This document shows positions 9,257 to 18,485 of a DNA stretch of 64,000 bases, one piece after another; position 1 is the first letter of the stretch, and every line of letters begins with the position of its first letter. Under the pieces are notes generated by a model. It saw nothing but the letters and a program-made list of their open reading frames with translations. It had not been told where the DNA came from and did not search any database. This DNA comes from Methylococcaceae bacterium (lineage in GTDB: Bacteria; Pseudomonadota; Gammaproteobacteria; Methylococcales; Methylomonadaceae). The stretch is taken from assembly GCA_030693065.1 (NCBI GenBank), contig JAUYBL010000013.1:124001-188000 (forward strand). The letters run 5' to 3'. Made by a program: the position numbers and the translations under genes.

Positions 9257-10012
9257 TTAGTGGCTTTCAATGCTAAGGCGAGCCAATACTTCTTGCCATA
9301 GTTGGTGATAGGCAGTGAGTGAGGCGCTTTTTTTGGTAAAGCCGCCCAAGGGCATGCGTTCCAGGCCCATACGCTCAATGTCGCTGGCATAGGGAATGGC
9401 GGTGTTTAATATGGTTGGGTATTTTTCTACCAAGCTGAGCATGATGTCGCGGTGCATTTTTTTGCGTCGATCGACCATGGAAAAAAACGGCAGTACCGTT
9501 AAATCGTGCAGGTCATGTTCGTGGATAAAGACACTGAGTTGATCCAAGGTTCGCAGTGACAGTGTGGTCGGGATGATGGGCGATAACAGCATGTCGGCCG
9601 CTTCAAACACCGCTTCGGAAAGCAGCGAGATATTCGGCGGGCAATCTAAAAAAACAAAATCATAGTCGCCAGCCAGTGGCTTGATGAGTTTTTTTAATTG
9701 CCGGGTGGGTTTTTTGCTGGCATCCAGTACTAAATCCAAGTTTCTGAATGAAAAGTCAGCTGGCAGTAAATCCAGATTATCAAAGTCGGTGCCTTTAATC
9801 AGATCATCTAGCTCGCGTTTACCGGCGATTAAATCTTTGCTGCCGCCTTTGATTTTGGGCTTGATGCGAAAGTAATAACTGCTCGCTCCTTGTGGGTCCA
9901 AATCCCAGACTAAGGTTTTATAGCCTGCATTGGCGGCGATGTGTGCCAGATTAACGGCGCTTGAGGTTTTGCCGACGCCGCCTTTAATGCTGTAAACCGC
10001 CAATACTTTCAT
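9257..10012 (-). CDS. Orphan ParA/MinD-family ATPase
   Basis: The 251-residue protein has the deviant Walker A loop KGGVGKTSSAVNLA at residue 10, the A' motif WDLDPQGASSYYF, and the Walker B segment FVFLDCPPN. This is a ParA-type P-loop ATPase that dimerises on ATP and binds DNA or membranes to position cargo. No ParB or parS partner is near. Its ATG overlaps the stop of the CHAD gene by four bases (ATGA), so the two are translationally coupled. The cargo may be the CHAD protein or the polyphosphate it binds; this is an inference. Confidence 0.88.
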   Translation of the reverse strand: MKVLAVYSIKGGVGKTSSAVNLAHIAANAGYKTLVWDLDPQGASSYYFRIKPKIKGGSKDLIAGKRELDDLIKGTDFDNLDLLPADFSFRNLDLVLDASKKPTRQLKKLIKPLAGDYDFVFLDCPPNISLLSEAVFEAADMLLSPIIPTTLSLRTLDQLSVFIHEHDLHDLTVLPFFSMVDRRKKMHRDIMLSLVEKYPTILNTAIPYASDIERMGLERMPLGGFTKKSASLTAYHQLWQEVLARLSIESH

Positions 10013-11553
10013 AGGTGTTTCCTGTGGGGTTTGTTGGTTGCGAATAATGTGGCAAAAGCCTGCTGGGTTTGTGTGCTGGCAAATTCGGAAAATCGGGCGG
10101 TAAAGTGTCTGCGAGCATGATATTTGCGAGTATCCAGTTCTTGAATAAGTACACCCATGGCCATAAAGGTATTGGCAGGCGTATTTAAGGTGATCATTTC
10201 TTCGCTAAATACGCGTAGATTGCTTTCTTGCACAGAATAATCCTGAAAATCTCCCAGTACCTCTTGCAGGTTTTTTAGGTTTTTAATGAGGTATTTTATT
10301 TGTTCTTCCGGGTACAGCGATTGGAAAAACTCCAGTAGATAACGCAGCTTTTTACAGGTTTTTCTTAATTCATGTAAGTCTTCTGGCGGCGAGTATCGAG
10401 TAATGTCCTGGCCTTCTTTTAATACGCGGTTAAACATTTTCCAGATTCTGTGGTCTGCCAATTCTTTGATGTTGAGTTGCGCATTGGCTTCTGTTAGTTG
10501 TTTATTTGAGGGTTCTTTTAGATAAAGTTCCCAGTCCGCCAGAGTGTTTATATATTTGTCAGAACGCAGTTTTTTTGCCAGTTCTTGATGGGTTTTTTTT
10601 TGAGTACCGAGTAAGAAATCATGCAAAGGATTAAGGTCTTCACGAATAGACTCAGGTAGGCTTTTTTTATAATGCTCAAAATTTAACAGGTGTACATCCA
10701 GGTCGCGGGTGGGGCCGGTTATTTGTCCCAGCCAAGAGAAAAAGTCACTAAAACGAGCACTAATATTGTTGGGTAACACGCCTTTGAGTTGGCTTAAGCC
10801 AGACCGGGTTCTTCTGACAGCGACTCTAAAATCATGCAGAAACTCGCTGTCAAGATCGGCAATCACACCTTTTTCATTAGCCTTTATGGTGTTGAGTAGG
10901 TGGCTGTAGAGGTATTTGCAAGCAATGTCAGCACGTAACTCAGGGGCTAAATCGATGTTGAGTTTTGATGAGTAATCGTAAGCTTTTCGGCCATTAAGCT
11001 GCAATGCCGTAGGCAGTAGAGATTGTTTTAAAGGTATTAACTCAAACGGCGGGCTGATAAGTGTTTCAATGAGATGTTCGCTGGCTTTGTCGTAGCCTTT
11101 AACTGGATACACAAGTAAACGGTCGGTAAGTTGTTCGTAGTCTTCAATAACTAAGCGAACGACTATTTTTTGATCATCGTTAAGAATATTAAGTTGAATG
11201 CTTTTAAAGTTAAGCTTGCAAAGCGGTAGTAAAGCGCGCATTTCCAGAATAGGCGCTAAATGCTGTTGCCAGGTGTCGTCAGGGAAATCTTTTGCAAATA
11301 CCGGTACGCCGGCAAGTTCTGTATTGACAAGGTTGCAGCCATCAGCCAAATCGATTAAAGCCAGCAATGATGGAGTTTTTGACTGGGTCAATTCACAGCT
11401 AATACCAGCCGAATACAAGCGCCAGTCAAAACTGTCGTAATAAGTTCTATGGCAGTCATGCCGGGACAGTAACTGTAGATTGGTTTTATTGCCCAACTGG
11501 ACAATAAATGCTTCAGCAGTCAGGTGGCTGGGGAATTCAAAAGATAGCGGCAT
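10009..11553 (-). CDS. CHAD domain protein with degenerate CYTH domain
   Basis: The 514-residue protein has an N-terminal region (about 1-200) resembling a CYTH/triphosphate tunnel fold (YYDSFDWRLYSAGISCEL) but lacking an obvious intact ExExK motif, followed by a CHAD domain (about 215-510) with basic helix motifs FLHDFRVAVRRTRSGLSQLKG and LHELRKTCKKLRYLLEFF. CHAD is a helical polyphosphate-binding domain found on polyphosphate granules. The gene is divergent from pstSCAB-phoU and coupled to a ParA-like ATPase, which fits a role in phosphate storage. Confidence 0.88.
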   Translation of the reverse strand: MPLSFEFPSHLTAEAFIVQLGNKTNLQLLSRHDCHRTYYDSFDWRLYSAGISCELTQSKTPSLLALIDLADGCNLVNTELAGVPVFAKDFPDDTWQQHLAPILEMRALLPLCKLNFKSIQLNILNDDQKIVVRLVIEDYEQLTDRLLVYPVKGYDKASEHLIETLISPPFELIPLKQSLLPTALQLNGRKAYDYSSKLNIDLAPELRADIACKYLYSHLLNTIKANEKGVIADLDSEFLHDFRVAVRRTRSGLSQLKGVLPNNISARFSDFFSWLGQITGPTRDLDVHLLNFEHYKKSLPESIREDLNPLHDFLLGTQKKTHQELAKKLRSDKYINTLADWELYLKEPSNKQLTEANAQLNIKELADHRIWKMFNRVLKEGQDITRYSPPEDLHELRKTCKKLRYLLEFFQSLYPEEQIKYLIKNLKNLQEVLGDFQDYSVQESNLRVFSEEMITLNTPANTFMAMGVLIQELDTRKYHARRHFTARFSEFASTQTQQAFATLFATNKPHRKHL

Positions 11554-11609
11554 CTAGGTACCTGAATAATGGCTGGCGGTTAGCGAAATCCCCAAAATAG
11601 CAAGGCTAA

Positions 11610-11627
11610 GTTAAGGTTTTATGACAA
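11610..11627 (-). promoter_or_regulatory. Possible weak Pho box upstream of the CHAD gene
   Basis: On the minus strand TTGTCATAAAACCTTAAC resembles a Pho box: the first half-site is good (TTGTCAT) and the second poor (4 of 7 positions). It is 57 bases upstream of the CHAD start and would link the CHAD-parA pair to PhoB. Confidence 0.35.
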
Positions 11628-11697
11628 CCTGTAATCGGATTATGTGACGTAATACTTTTGGACGCAAACGCTATCTACTGTCAAACAGGTTTTGTTT

Positions 11698-11728
11698 TTG
11701 TCATAATTCTGTCATCTTGCTTTATGAT
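11698..11728 (+). promoter_or_regulatory. Pho box and -10 element of pstS
   Basis: TTGTCATAATTCTGTCAT at 11698-11715 matches the PhoB consensus of two CTGTCAT half-sites spaced by four bases. A TATGAT -10 lies at 11723-11728, the usual spacing for a PhoB-activated promoter that lacks a -35. A further CTGTCAAAC half-site lies just upstream near 11678. Confidence 0.85.
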
Positions 11729-11763
11729 AATAGCGATAGTTAAAATCAACTCTGGAGTGAATA

Positions 11764-12747
11764 ATGCAATTATCAAACAAAACAAAGTCCCTGCTTACTG
11801 CAATGGGATTTGCCGCTGCTAACTTGATCAATGGGGCAGCCTATGCTGCTGCAGAGGTTGATGCGAATCTGCCTGCATATCAAAAAGCCAGCGGTGTGTC
11901 TGGTAACTTGTCTAGTGTCGGTTCCGATACGCTGGCTAATTTGATGACTTTGTGGGCAGAAGAGTTCAATCGTCTTTACCCTAACGTTAATGTGCAGATT
12001 CAGGCGGCTGGATCTTCAACCGCGCCACCGGCACTTACTGAAGGTACTTCAAATTTGGGCCCAATGAGCCGAGAAATGACCGATAACGAAGTTGAAGCCT
12101 TCGAAAGCAAATATGGCTATAAGCCAACCGCTATACCTGTAGCTATCGATGCGCTGGTGGTAATGGTTAATAAGGATAATCCCGTAAAAGGCTTGACCAT
12201 TGAGCAAGTGGATGGAATTTTCTCATCAACGCGTAAATGTGGTGGGGACAAGGATATTGAAAACTGGGGTGATGCCGGTGTTGCTGCGTGGGGTGCGAAA
12301 AGCATTCAGCTTTATGGACGTAACTCGGTCTCCGGTACTTATGGGTACTTTAAAGAACACGCTTTATGTAAAGGTGACTTCAAAAGTAACGTCAACGAGC
12401 AGCCCGGCTCTGCCTCTGTAGTACAGTCGGTAACTACTTCAGTTAACGGTATTGGCTATTCAGGTATGGGTTATTCAACATCAGGCATTAAAATGGTACC
12501 GCTGGCTAAAAAAGGCAGCACCACTTTTGTTGAAGCAACACCTGCTAATGCTATCAATGGTACTTATCCATTGACACGTTACTTGTATGTTTACGTGAAC
12601 AAAAAGCCTAACCAACAGTTGTCACCGTTGGACGGAGAGTTCATAAAAATGGTGCTTTCTAAGACCGGTCAACAAGTTGTAATTAAAGATGGTTATATTC
12701 CTTTACCGGCCAAAGTAGTTGAAAAGGTACTGGCTAATCTGAAGTAA
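11764..12747 (+). CDS. pstS: PstS, periplasmic phosphate-binding protein
   Basis: The 327-residue protein has a signal peptide (about residues 1-29, ending AAYAAA), then [15 protein letters not shown] and [10 protein letters not shown], the phosphate-contacting loops of PstS, and [12 protein letters not shown] later. It captures phosphate for PstCAB. It is of the SphX/PstS type with a short extra N-terminal segment. It follows a Pho box and precedes a strong hairpin that should lower expression of the membrane genes relative to the binding protein. Confidence 0.95.
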   Translation: MQLSNKTKSLLTAMGFAAANLINGAAYAAAEVDANLPAYQKASGVSGNLSSVGSDTLANLMTLWAEEFNRLYPNVNVQIQAAGSSTAPPALTEGTSNLGPMSREMTDNEVEAFESKYGYKPTAIPVAIDALVVMVNKDNPVKGLTIEQVDGIFSSTRKCGGDKDIENWGDAGVAAWGAKSIQLYGRNSVSGTYGYFKEHALCKGDFKSNVNEQPGSASVVQSVTTSVNGIGYSGMGYSTSGIKMVPLAKKGSTTFVEATPANAINGTYPLTRYLYVYVNKKPNQQLSPLDGEFIKMVLSKTGQQVVIKDGYIPLPAKVVEKVLANLK

Positions 12748-12762
12748 CTTTATCCCAATAAA

Positions 12763-12806
12763 AAAGCACAGGGCGAGGCGGATTTATCTTCCTCGCCCTG
12801 TGCTTT
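12763..12806 (+). terminator. Strong hairpin between pstS and pstC
   Basis: A perfect 16-bp stem AAAGCACAGGGCGAGG / CCTCGCCCTGTGCTTT with a 12-base loop. It stands between the pstS stop and the pstC start, ends in only a short T-run, and probably acts as a partial terminator or mRNA stabiliser that sets a high PstS:PstC ratio. Confidence 0.75.
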
Positions 12807-12819
12807 ATGAGTTTTGAGC

Positions 12820-15093
12820 ATGCCTGAAATAAACAAAAACACAAAAAAGCCCGCTTCAATACAGATTTCCCCGGCTTATGAGCAATGGCGATTGCTTAAA
12901 GACAAGCTAGCCCGCTATGGCGTTGTGGCTGGAGGTCTTGGCGTAATCGTAGCCATTGTATTGATATTCTTTTATTTGCTGTATGTGGTTTATCCGCTGT
13001 TTATTTCGGCAAGTGTCGAACCAGTTGATCACTATGCCGCACCTGAACAGGCGTTGGGTAAAACCATACTGCTGGAAATGGAGGAGCAAAACGAAGTTGC
13101 CGCCAGGTTTACCGAAAGCGGGCAGGTAGTGTTTTTTGAAGTGGCGACTGGCAAAGTGGTGCTGACGCAGGCCATTGCTATTCCAGAAGGCGTTAAAATT
13201 ACCAGCTTTTCTCAGGGCAGTCCGATCAATGAAGGTGCAGTAATTTATGGGTTGTCGGATGGCCGAGCTATTGTTGTTAAGCATCAATACAAAGCAACTT
13301 ACCCGGACAATAAGCGTCTAATCACGCCGTCTCTTAAATATCCTTTGGGCGAAACGCCTTTGGTGATTGATACAACCGGTGCGGCGCTTGAAAAAATAGC
13401 CGTTAAGATCGGTAGTGATGCGTCGACAGTCATTGTTAAATCGGCCGGAAAAATTCGCTTGGTTAACTTTGCCAAAGAGCAATCGTTGTTTGCCGATGAA
13501 GCCGCATTGACACGTACTGATGCAGTGCTGGAGGTGTCGGCGGAAAATGTTGAGACCATTCTGGTTGATAAGGATGAAGCCAATCTTTATTTATTAAGTG
13601 CTGATGGGCGCTTAAGTTATATCGACATCAGCAATAAGAGCAGTCCATTGCTCAGGCAAGAACAAAATGTCGTCACAGCTGGACAAACAATCACCAGTGT
13701 TAGTTTCTTAAATGGCGACCTTTCGTTGCTGATTGGTGATTCTACTGGTCAGGTATCGCAATGGAGCATGATCAGAGATAAGCTGAATCATCGTACCATG
13801 GAAAAAATCAGAGCATTTAAAGTGTCTGACAAAGCTGTCGTGACTATTAATGCGGAGCAGCGTCGAAAAGGGTTTATGGCCATTGATGCCGATGGTGTGC
13901 TGGGCATTTACCATTCCACGGCAGAAAGGCAATTGATTAAGCAGCAAATCGGACAAGCTCAGCCAGTCGCTGCGGTGTTATCGCCGCGTGCGAACGGTTT
14001 ATTGGTTGAGTTAGCTGATGGGCAAATGCACTTTTGGCGAGTAGATAACGAACATCCTGAGGTATCTATCAAGTCATTGTGGCAAGAAGTTTGGTACGAG
14101 AGCTATCCCAAACCGGATTATATTTGGCAATCTTCCTCCGCCAGCAACGATTTTGAGCCTAAATACAGCTTAACGCCATTGGTGTTTGGTACGCTCAAAG
14201 CCGCATTTTATGCCATGTGGGTGGCGATTCCTTTGGCGTTGATGGGGGCTATTTACACAGCGTATTTCATGGCGCCGGGCATGCGTATTTATGTTAAGCC
14301 GACAATCGAAATTATGGGCGCATTACCTACCGTGATTTTGGGTTTTTTAGCCGGTCTTTGGTTAGCGCCATTCATGGAAGCTCACCTTGGCGGCGTATTT
14401 GCGTTACTGATGATATTGCCGCTGGGCGTGATGCTGTTTGCCTATGCCTGGTTGCATTTACCCAAAAAACTGGCACAAAAAATACCCGAAGGTTGGGGCG
14501 CAGCTTTTCTTATCCCGGTGATTTTACTCAGTGGCTGGTTTGCTTTTTCCGTCAGCGTTCCTCTGGAAACATGGCTGTTTAACGGCAGTTTGCGCGACTG
14601 GTTTAAATCCGAACTTGGCATTGGTTATGATCAACGTAATGCCCTGGTGGTCGGGGTTGCGATGGGATTTGCGGTAATTCCGACGATTTTTTCGATTGCC
14701 GAAGATGCCATTTTTAGCGTACCCAAACATTTGACGGTTGGATCGTTGGCATTGGGGGCGACGCCTTGGCAAACTATGAGTCGGGTGGTGTTGTTAACCG
14801 CCAGTCCGGGGATTTTTTCTGCGGTAATGATTGGTTTCGGTCGCGCCGTTGGCGAAACCATGATTGTGTTGATGGCGACAGGCAATACGCCGGTGATGGA
14901 TTTGAGCGTTTTCCAAGGCTTGCGAACGTTAGCGGCCAATATTGCCGTTGAGATGCCTGAATCGGAAGTCGACAGCACCCATTATCGAATATTGTTTTTA
15001 GCTGCCTTGGTGTTGTTTGTATTCACCTTTATTTTCAACACGTTGGCTGAAGTCATTCGTCAGCGTCTACGCGAAAAATACAGTTCATTATGA
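12820..15093 (+). CDS. pstC: PstC, phosphate ABC transporter permease with large periplasmic insert
   Basis: The ATG at 12820 gives 757 residues; a TTG six bases earlier is possible. One membrane helix (about 35-58) is followed by a long soluble region (about 65-430) with repeated strand patterns such as LSADGRLSYIDI and IGDSTGQVSQWSMI, resembling a beta-propeller. The permease core (about 460-750) has the ABC coupling segment LALGATPWQTMSRVVLLTASPGIFSA and GRAVGETMIVLMATG. The E. coli protein lacks the insert; long PstC forms occur in other Gammaproteobacteria. The stop overlaps pstA (ATGATGA). Confidence 0.93.
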   Translation: MPEINKNTKKPASIQISPAYEQWRLLKDKLARYGVVAGGLGVIVAIVLIFFYLLYVVYPLFISASVEPVDHYAAPEQALGKTILLEMEEQNEVAARFTESGQVVFFEVATGKVVLTQAIAIPEGVKITSFSQGSPINEGAVIYGLSDGRAIVVKHQYKATYPDNKRLITPSLKYPLGETPLVIDTTGAALEKIAVKIGSDASTVIVKSAGKIRLVNFAKEQSLFADEAALTRTDAVLEVSAENVETILVDKDEANLYLLSADGRLSYIDISNKSSPLLRQEQNVVTAGQTITSVSFLNGDLSLLIGDSTGQVSQWSMIRDKLNHRTMEKIRAFKVSDKAVVTINAEQRRKGFMAIDADGVLGIYHSTAERQLIKQQIGQAQPVAAVLSPRANGLLVELADGQMHFWRVDNEHPEVSIKSLWQEVWYESYPKPDYIWQSSSASNDFEPKYSLTPLVFGTLKAAFYAMWVAIPLALMGAIYTAYFMAPGMRIYVKPTIEIMGALPTVILGFLAGLWLAPFMEAHLGGVFALLMILPLGVMLFAYAWLHLPKKLAQKIPEGWGAAFLIPVILLSGWFAFSVSVPLETWLFNGSLRDWFKSELGIGYDQRNALVVGVAMGFAVIPTIFSIAEDAIFSVPKHLTVGSLALGATPWQTMSRVVLLTASPGIFSAVMIGFGRAVGETMIVLMATGNTPVMDLSVFQGLRTLAANIAVEMPESEVDSTHYRILFLAALVLFVFTFIFNTLAEVIRQRLREKYSSL

Positions 15094-16742
15094 TGAAACT
15101 ATGGTTTAAGAGCGGTGCCCCTTGGATATGGCTAAATGCAGCTGCAGTGAGCGTGTGTCTCATTATGGTAGTTGGTGTACTGGGTTTAATCGTTGCGCGA
15201 GGTATTGGCCATTTCTGGCCTGGACAAGTGATCCAATTTACCTATCAGGATGAAGGACAGGTCAAAACCATCATCGGTGAGCATGTTGATAGCAGTATTA
15301 CGCCGGCAGCAATGGCTAAATCCAGCGGGATTACCATGGCCGACACGGAAGAAACGCTGGTGCAGTATTTAGTTAAAACCGGCAACCGGGATGTTACCGG
15401 GGGTGATTTTCGCTGGATACAAGAGAGGCAAATAAAATCACAAGAGGCCCCCGCTAATTTGGTGGTGGTTGAGCGCCGTGAATGGGGTAATTTTTATGGC
15501 GAGCTGGCGGCGGTCAAAGAGAATGGTCAAGTCATTGCTAGCGGTCAGGAAGCCTGGGTCGTGTTGCAGAGCAAAATTGCCGGTGTGTTGGCTCTTTATC
15601 ACGATATTGCGCATCTGGAAAAAAAGGAAGTGGGTGCGATTAACTACGCATTAGAGCAATTGCGACTTGAGCAAAAGAGTTTGCAGCTTAAAAACCGCTG
15701 GGATGACAGCCAAGAAAAACGTCTTAACGACAAAAAAGCGGCGCTGGATGTTGACTATAAGCAATATCAGGCTCAGTTAGCGGCGCTTTATCAGCAAATC
15801 AGGCGCGACAGCTTAGTTGCTAAAACCCAAGATGGTGCCGAGGTAGAAATATCTCTGTCCAAGGTCGTCAGGGTTTACCAGCCTAATACCATGAGCTTTT
15901 TTGATAAAGCGGTTCATTATGGCGCCAAATTATTTGAATTTTTGACGGATGATCCGCGTGAAGCCAATACCGAAGGCGGTATTTTTCCGGCTATCTTTGG
16001 CACCGTAATGATGGTGATGATGATGTCAGTAATCGTCACGCCATTTGGTGTGGTAGCGGCGGTTTATTTGCGCGAATACGCCAAACAGGGCTTTACCACC
16101 CGGCTAATCAGGATTGCCGTCAATAATTTGGCCGGGGTACCGTCTATTGTTTACGGCGTATTTGGTCTGGGCTTTTTTGTTTATATTTTGGGCGGCAATA
16201 TTGATCGCTTGTTTTATCCTGAGTCAGCGCCTGCGCCAGTGTTTGGTACACCAGGCTTGCTATGGGCATCCATCACCTTGGCGTTGTTGACCTTGCCGGT
16301 AGTGATTGTTTCTACCGAAGAAGGACTCGCACGTATTCCTAAAGCCATACGCGAAGGTAGTTTGGCATTAGGTGCTACTAAGCTTGAAACACTGTGGCGC
16401 ACAGTACTGCCAATGGCCAGTCCGGCGATGATGACCGGGTTGATTTTAGCTGTTGCTAGAGCGGCCGGTGAGGTGGCGCCGTTAATGCTGGTGGGCGTAG
16501 TCAAGTTAGCGCCTACGCTGCCCTTAGATGGCAATTATCCCTTTTTGCATTTGGACAGAAAATTCATGCATTTAGGATTTCATATTTATGATGTGGGCTT
16601 TCAAAGCCCTAATGTTGAAGCGGCAAGACCGTTGGTTTACGCGACTTCGTTATTGTTGGTGCTGGTGATTATCGGGCTGAATTTGGCGGCGATATTGATC
16701 AGGAATCATCTGAGAGAAAAATACCGGGCATTGGAAGGTTAA
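15090..16742 (+). CDS. pstA: PstA, phosphate ABC transporter permease with coiled-coil insert
   Basis: The 550-residue protein has an N-terminal membrane helix (about 13-38), a periplasmic stretch to about residue 285 with a charged helical hairpin (VGAINYALEQLRLEQKSLQLK onward), and a C-terminal permease domain with LAGVPSIVYGVFGLGFF and SLALGATKLETLWRTVLPMA (coupling loop to PstB). It pairs with PstC to form the channel. It is longer than E. coli PstA (about 296 residues) because of the insert, matching the extended PstC. Confidence 0.93.
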   Translation: MMKLWFKSGAPWIWLNAAAVSVCLIMVVGVLGLIVARGIGHFWPGQVIQFTYQDEGQVKTIIGEHVDSSITPAAMAKSSGITMADTEETLVQYLVKTGNRDVTGGDFRWIQERQIKSQEAPANLVVVERREWGNFYGELAAVKENGQVIASGQEAWVVLQSKIAGVLALYHDIAHLEKKEVGAINYALEQLRLEQKSLQLKNRWDDSQEKRLNDKKAALDVDYKQYQAQLAALYQQIRRDSLVAKTQDGAEVEISLSKVVRVYQPNTMSFFDKAVHYGAKLFEFLTDDPREANTEGGIFPAIFGTVMMVMMMSVIVTPFGVVAAVYLREYAKQGFTTRLIRIAVNNLAGVPSIVYGVFGLGFFVYILGGNIDRLFYPESAPAPVFGTPGLLWASITLALLTLPVVIVSTEEGLARIPKAIREGSLALGATKLETLWRTVLPMASPAMMTGLILAVARAAGEVAPLMLVGVVKLAPTLPLDGNYPFLHLDRKFMHLGFHIYDVGFQSPNVEAARPLVYATSLLLVLVIIGLNLAAILIRNHLREKYRALEG

Positions 16743-16745
16743 TAC

Positions 16746-17579
16746 ATGACAGCACAACACACCCCTACACATGCGATAGACATGAGTTCTGTTTTGCAAG
16801 GTAGAACGACTCACGATGAGCAGACCGAAGTTTGTATCAAAGTGGAAAATCTCCAGCTTTTTTACGGTCAAAAACAGGCCTTGCACAGCATTAATATGGA
16901 AATGCCCAAGAAAAAGGTGACTGCCTATATCGGCCCCAGCGGTTGCGGCAAATCTACCTTATTGCGTTGCATCAACCGGATGAATGACCTGGTTGATAAC
17001 GTCACTATCGAAGGCCAAATTTTGCTGGATAACGAAAATATCTATGACAAATCGGTCAATGTCGCAGCGCTACGTAGACGCGTCGGCATGGTGTTTCAAA
17101 AACCCAATCCATTCCCTAAATCTATTTTTGAAAATGTTTGTTACGGGCTACGGATTCAGGGCATCAATGACAAACGCATACTCGAAGAAACGGTTGAAAA
17201 TGCTTTGCGTGGCGCGGCGCTCTGGGATGAGGTGAAAGATCGCTTACATGACAATGCCTTAGGCTTATCAGGCGGTCAGCAGCAGCGCTTGGTGATTGCC
17301 CGGGCCATTGCGATAGAACCTGAAGTATTGTTGTTGGATGAGCCGGCATCGGCATTGGATCCAATTTCAACACTAAAAATTGAAGAATTGATCAACGAAC
17401 TCAAAGAGAAATACACCATCGTTATTGTTACCCACAATATGCAGCAAGCGGCCCGTGTATCTGATTACACGGCGTTTATGTATATGGGCGAACTGATTGA
17501 AATGGGTGCGACGAGCCAGTTGTTTACCAAGCCCGTGAAAAAACAAACAGAAGATTACATCACCGGACGCTACGGTTAA
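16746..17579 (+). CDS. pstB: PstB, phosphate ABC transporter ATPase
   Basis: The 277-residue protein has Walker [10 protein letters not shown] at residues 63-71, the signature LSGGQQQR, Walker [17 protein letters not shown] and the switch histidine in [14 protein letters not shown]. These match PstB closely. It powers phosphate import by PstCA and, with PhoU, takes part in PhoR signalling. An N-terminal extension of about 25 residues precedes the core. It begins 3 bases after pstA. Confidence 0.98.
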   Translation: MTAQHTPTHAIDMSSVLQGRTTHDEQTEVCIKVENLQLFYGQKQALHSINMEMPKKKVTAYIGPSGCGKSTLLRCINRMNDLVDNVTIEGQILLDNENIYDKSVNVAALRRRVGMVFQKPNPFPKSIFENVCYGLRIQGINDKRILEETVENALRGAALWDEVKDRLHDNALGLSGGQQQRLVIARAIAIEPEVLLLDEPASALDPISTLKIEELINELKEKYTIVIVTHNMQQAARVSDYTAFMYMGELIEMGATSQLFTKPVKKQTEDYITGRYG

Positions 17580-17591
17580 TTAGGAGCACGC

Positions 17592-18305
17592 ATGGACAAT
17601 AGCAAAATAGGTCATCATATTTCTGAACAGTTCAATAAAGAGCTGGAAGATTTACGTAACAAAGTATTAACCATGGGCGGTCTGGTTGAACAACAGATCG
17701 AGCTGGCAGTTAAAGCCTTTACTAATGGCGATGTAGAGCTGGCAGAACAGGTTATCAAGCAAGATAATCAAGTTGACGCTCTGGAGATGGCTATCGACCT
17801 GGAAAGTTGCCAGATTTTGGCGTTAAGGCAACCCGCCGCATTTGATTTGCGACTATTGCTGACTGTCATCAAGGTGATTAACGAGTTAGAGCGCGTCGGC
17901 GATTTGGCTGAGCGCATCGCCAATATGGCTATCCATCTGTCAGACTCAATAGGCAAGCGTGATGATTATTACGAATTGCAGCACATGGCCGATTTGGTTA
18001 AAGAGATGTTGCATGAGGCCTTGGATGCCTTCGCTAGGATGAACATTGACACCATTACCGAGATTACCGGCCGTGATGAAAATGTTGATAAAGAATACGC
18101 CAGTATCTTAAGACAGCTGATTACTCAGATGATGGAAGATCCTCGTAACATTACGCGTACTTTGGACATACTTTGGACAGTGCGCGCCTTGGAAAGAATC
18201 GGCGATCACGCTCGCTATATCTGCGAGCATTTGATTTATATGGTCAAGGGTGAGGATGTCAGGCATTTAACCCAGGCTCAGCTGGAAAAGAAAGTCAAAG
18301 GCTAA
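17592..18305 (+). CDS. phoU: PhoU, phosphate signalling regulator
   Basis: The 237-residue protein is the usual PhoU length, a repeat of two three-helix bundles with the metal-binding motifs ELERVGDLAERIANMA near residue 97 and RALERIGDHARYICEHL near residue 198. PhoU represses PhoR/PhoB when phosphate is plentiful and restrains Pst. It follows pstB by 12 bases with an AGGAG site before the ATG, and a terminator ends the operon. phoB/phoR are not in the window. Confidence 0.97.
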   Translation: MDNSKIGHHISEQFNKELEDLRNKVLTMGGLVEQQIELAVKAFTNGDVELAEQVIKQDNQVDALEMAIDLESCQILALRQPAAFDLRLLLTVIKVINELERVGDLAERIANMAIHLSDSIGKRDDYYELQHMADLVKEMLHEALDAFARMNIDTITEITGRDENVDKEYASILRQLITQMMEDPRNITRTLDILWTVRALERIGDHARYICEHLIYMVKGEDVRHLTQAQLEKKVKG

Positions 18306-18322
18306 GGATTTTTAATTGTGCA

Positions 18323-18360
18323 AAAAAGGGCGGGATCTCATAAGAGGCCCCGCCCTTTTT
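18323..18360 (+). terminator. Terminator of the pst-phoU operon
   Basis: A 12-bp perfect stem (AAAAAGGGCGGG at 18323-18334, CCCGCCCTTTTT at 18349-18360) with a terminal T-run, 18 bases after the phoU stop. Confidence 0.88.
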
Positions 18361-18393
18361 ATTTGAATCTAAGATTTTAAAAAAAGTACGGTT

Positions 18394-18485
18394 ATACCAT
18401 TCACAATAAGTTTACATGCTATCCCTTCTCCAACGGGAGAAGGTTAGGATGAGGGTTTCAAATAAAAACTTATTGGGATTGGTAT
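18394..18485. repeat. 92-bp palindromic repeat element at the bamD 3' end
   Basis: The outer 20 bases at each end are inverted repeats with 18 of 20 matches (left ATACCATTCACAATAAGTTT). Inside is a second hairpin CCTTCTCC / GGAGAAGG followed by TTAGGATGAGGG, a phrase seen in short dispersed repeats of many proteobacteria. The right end touches the bamD stop codon. It encodes nothing and looks like a small non-autonomous element that may also end both convergent transcripts. Confidence 0.65.
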
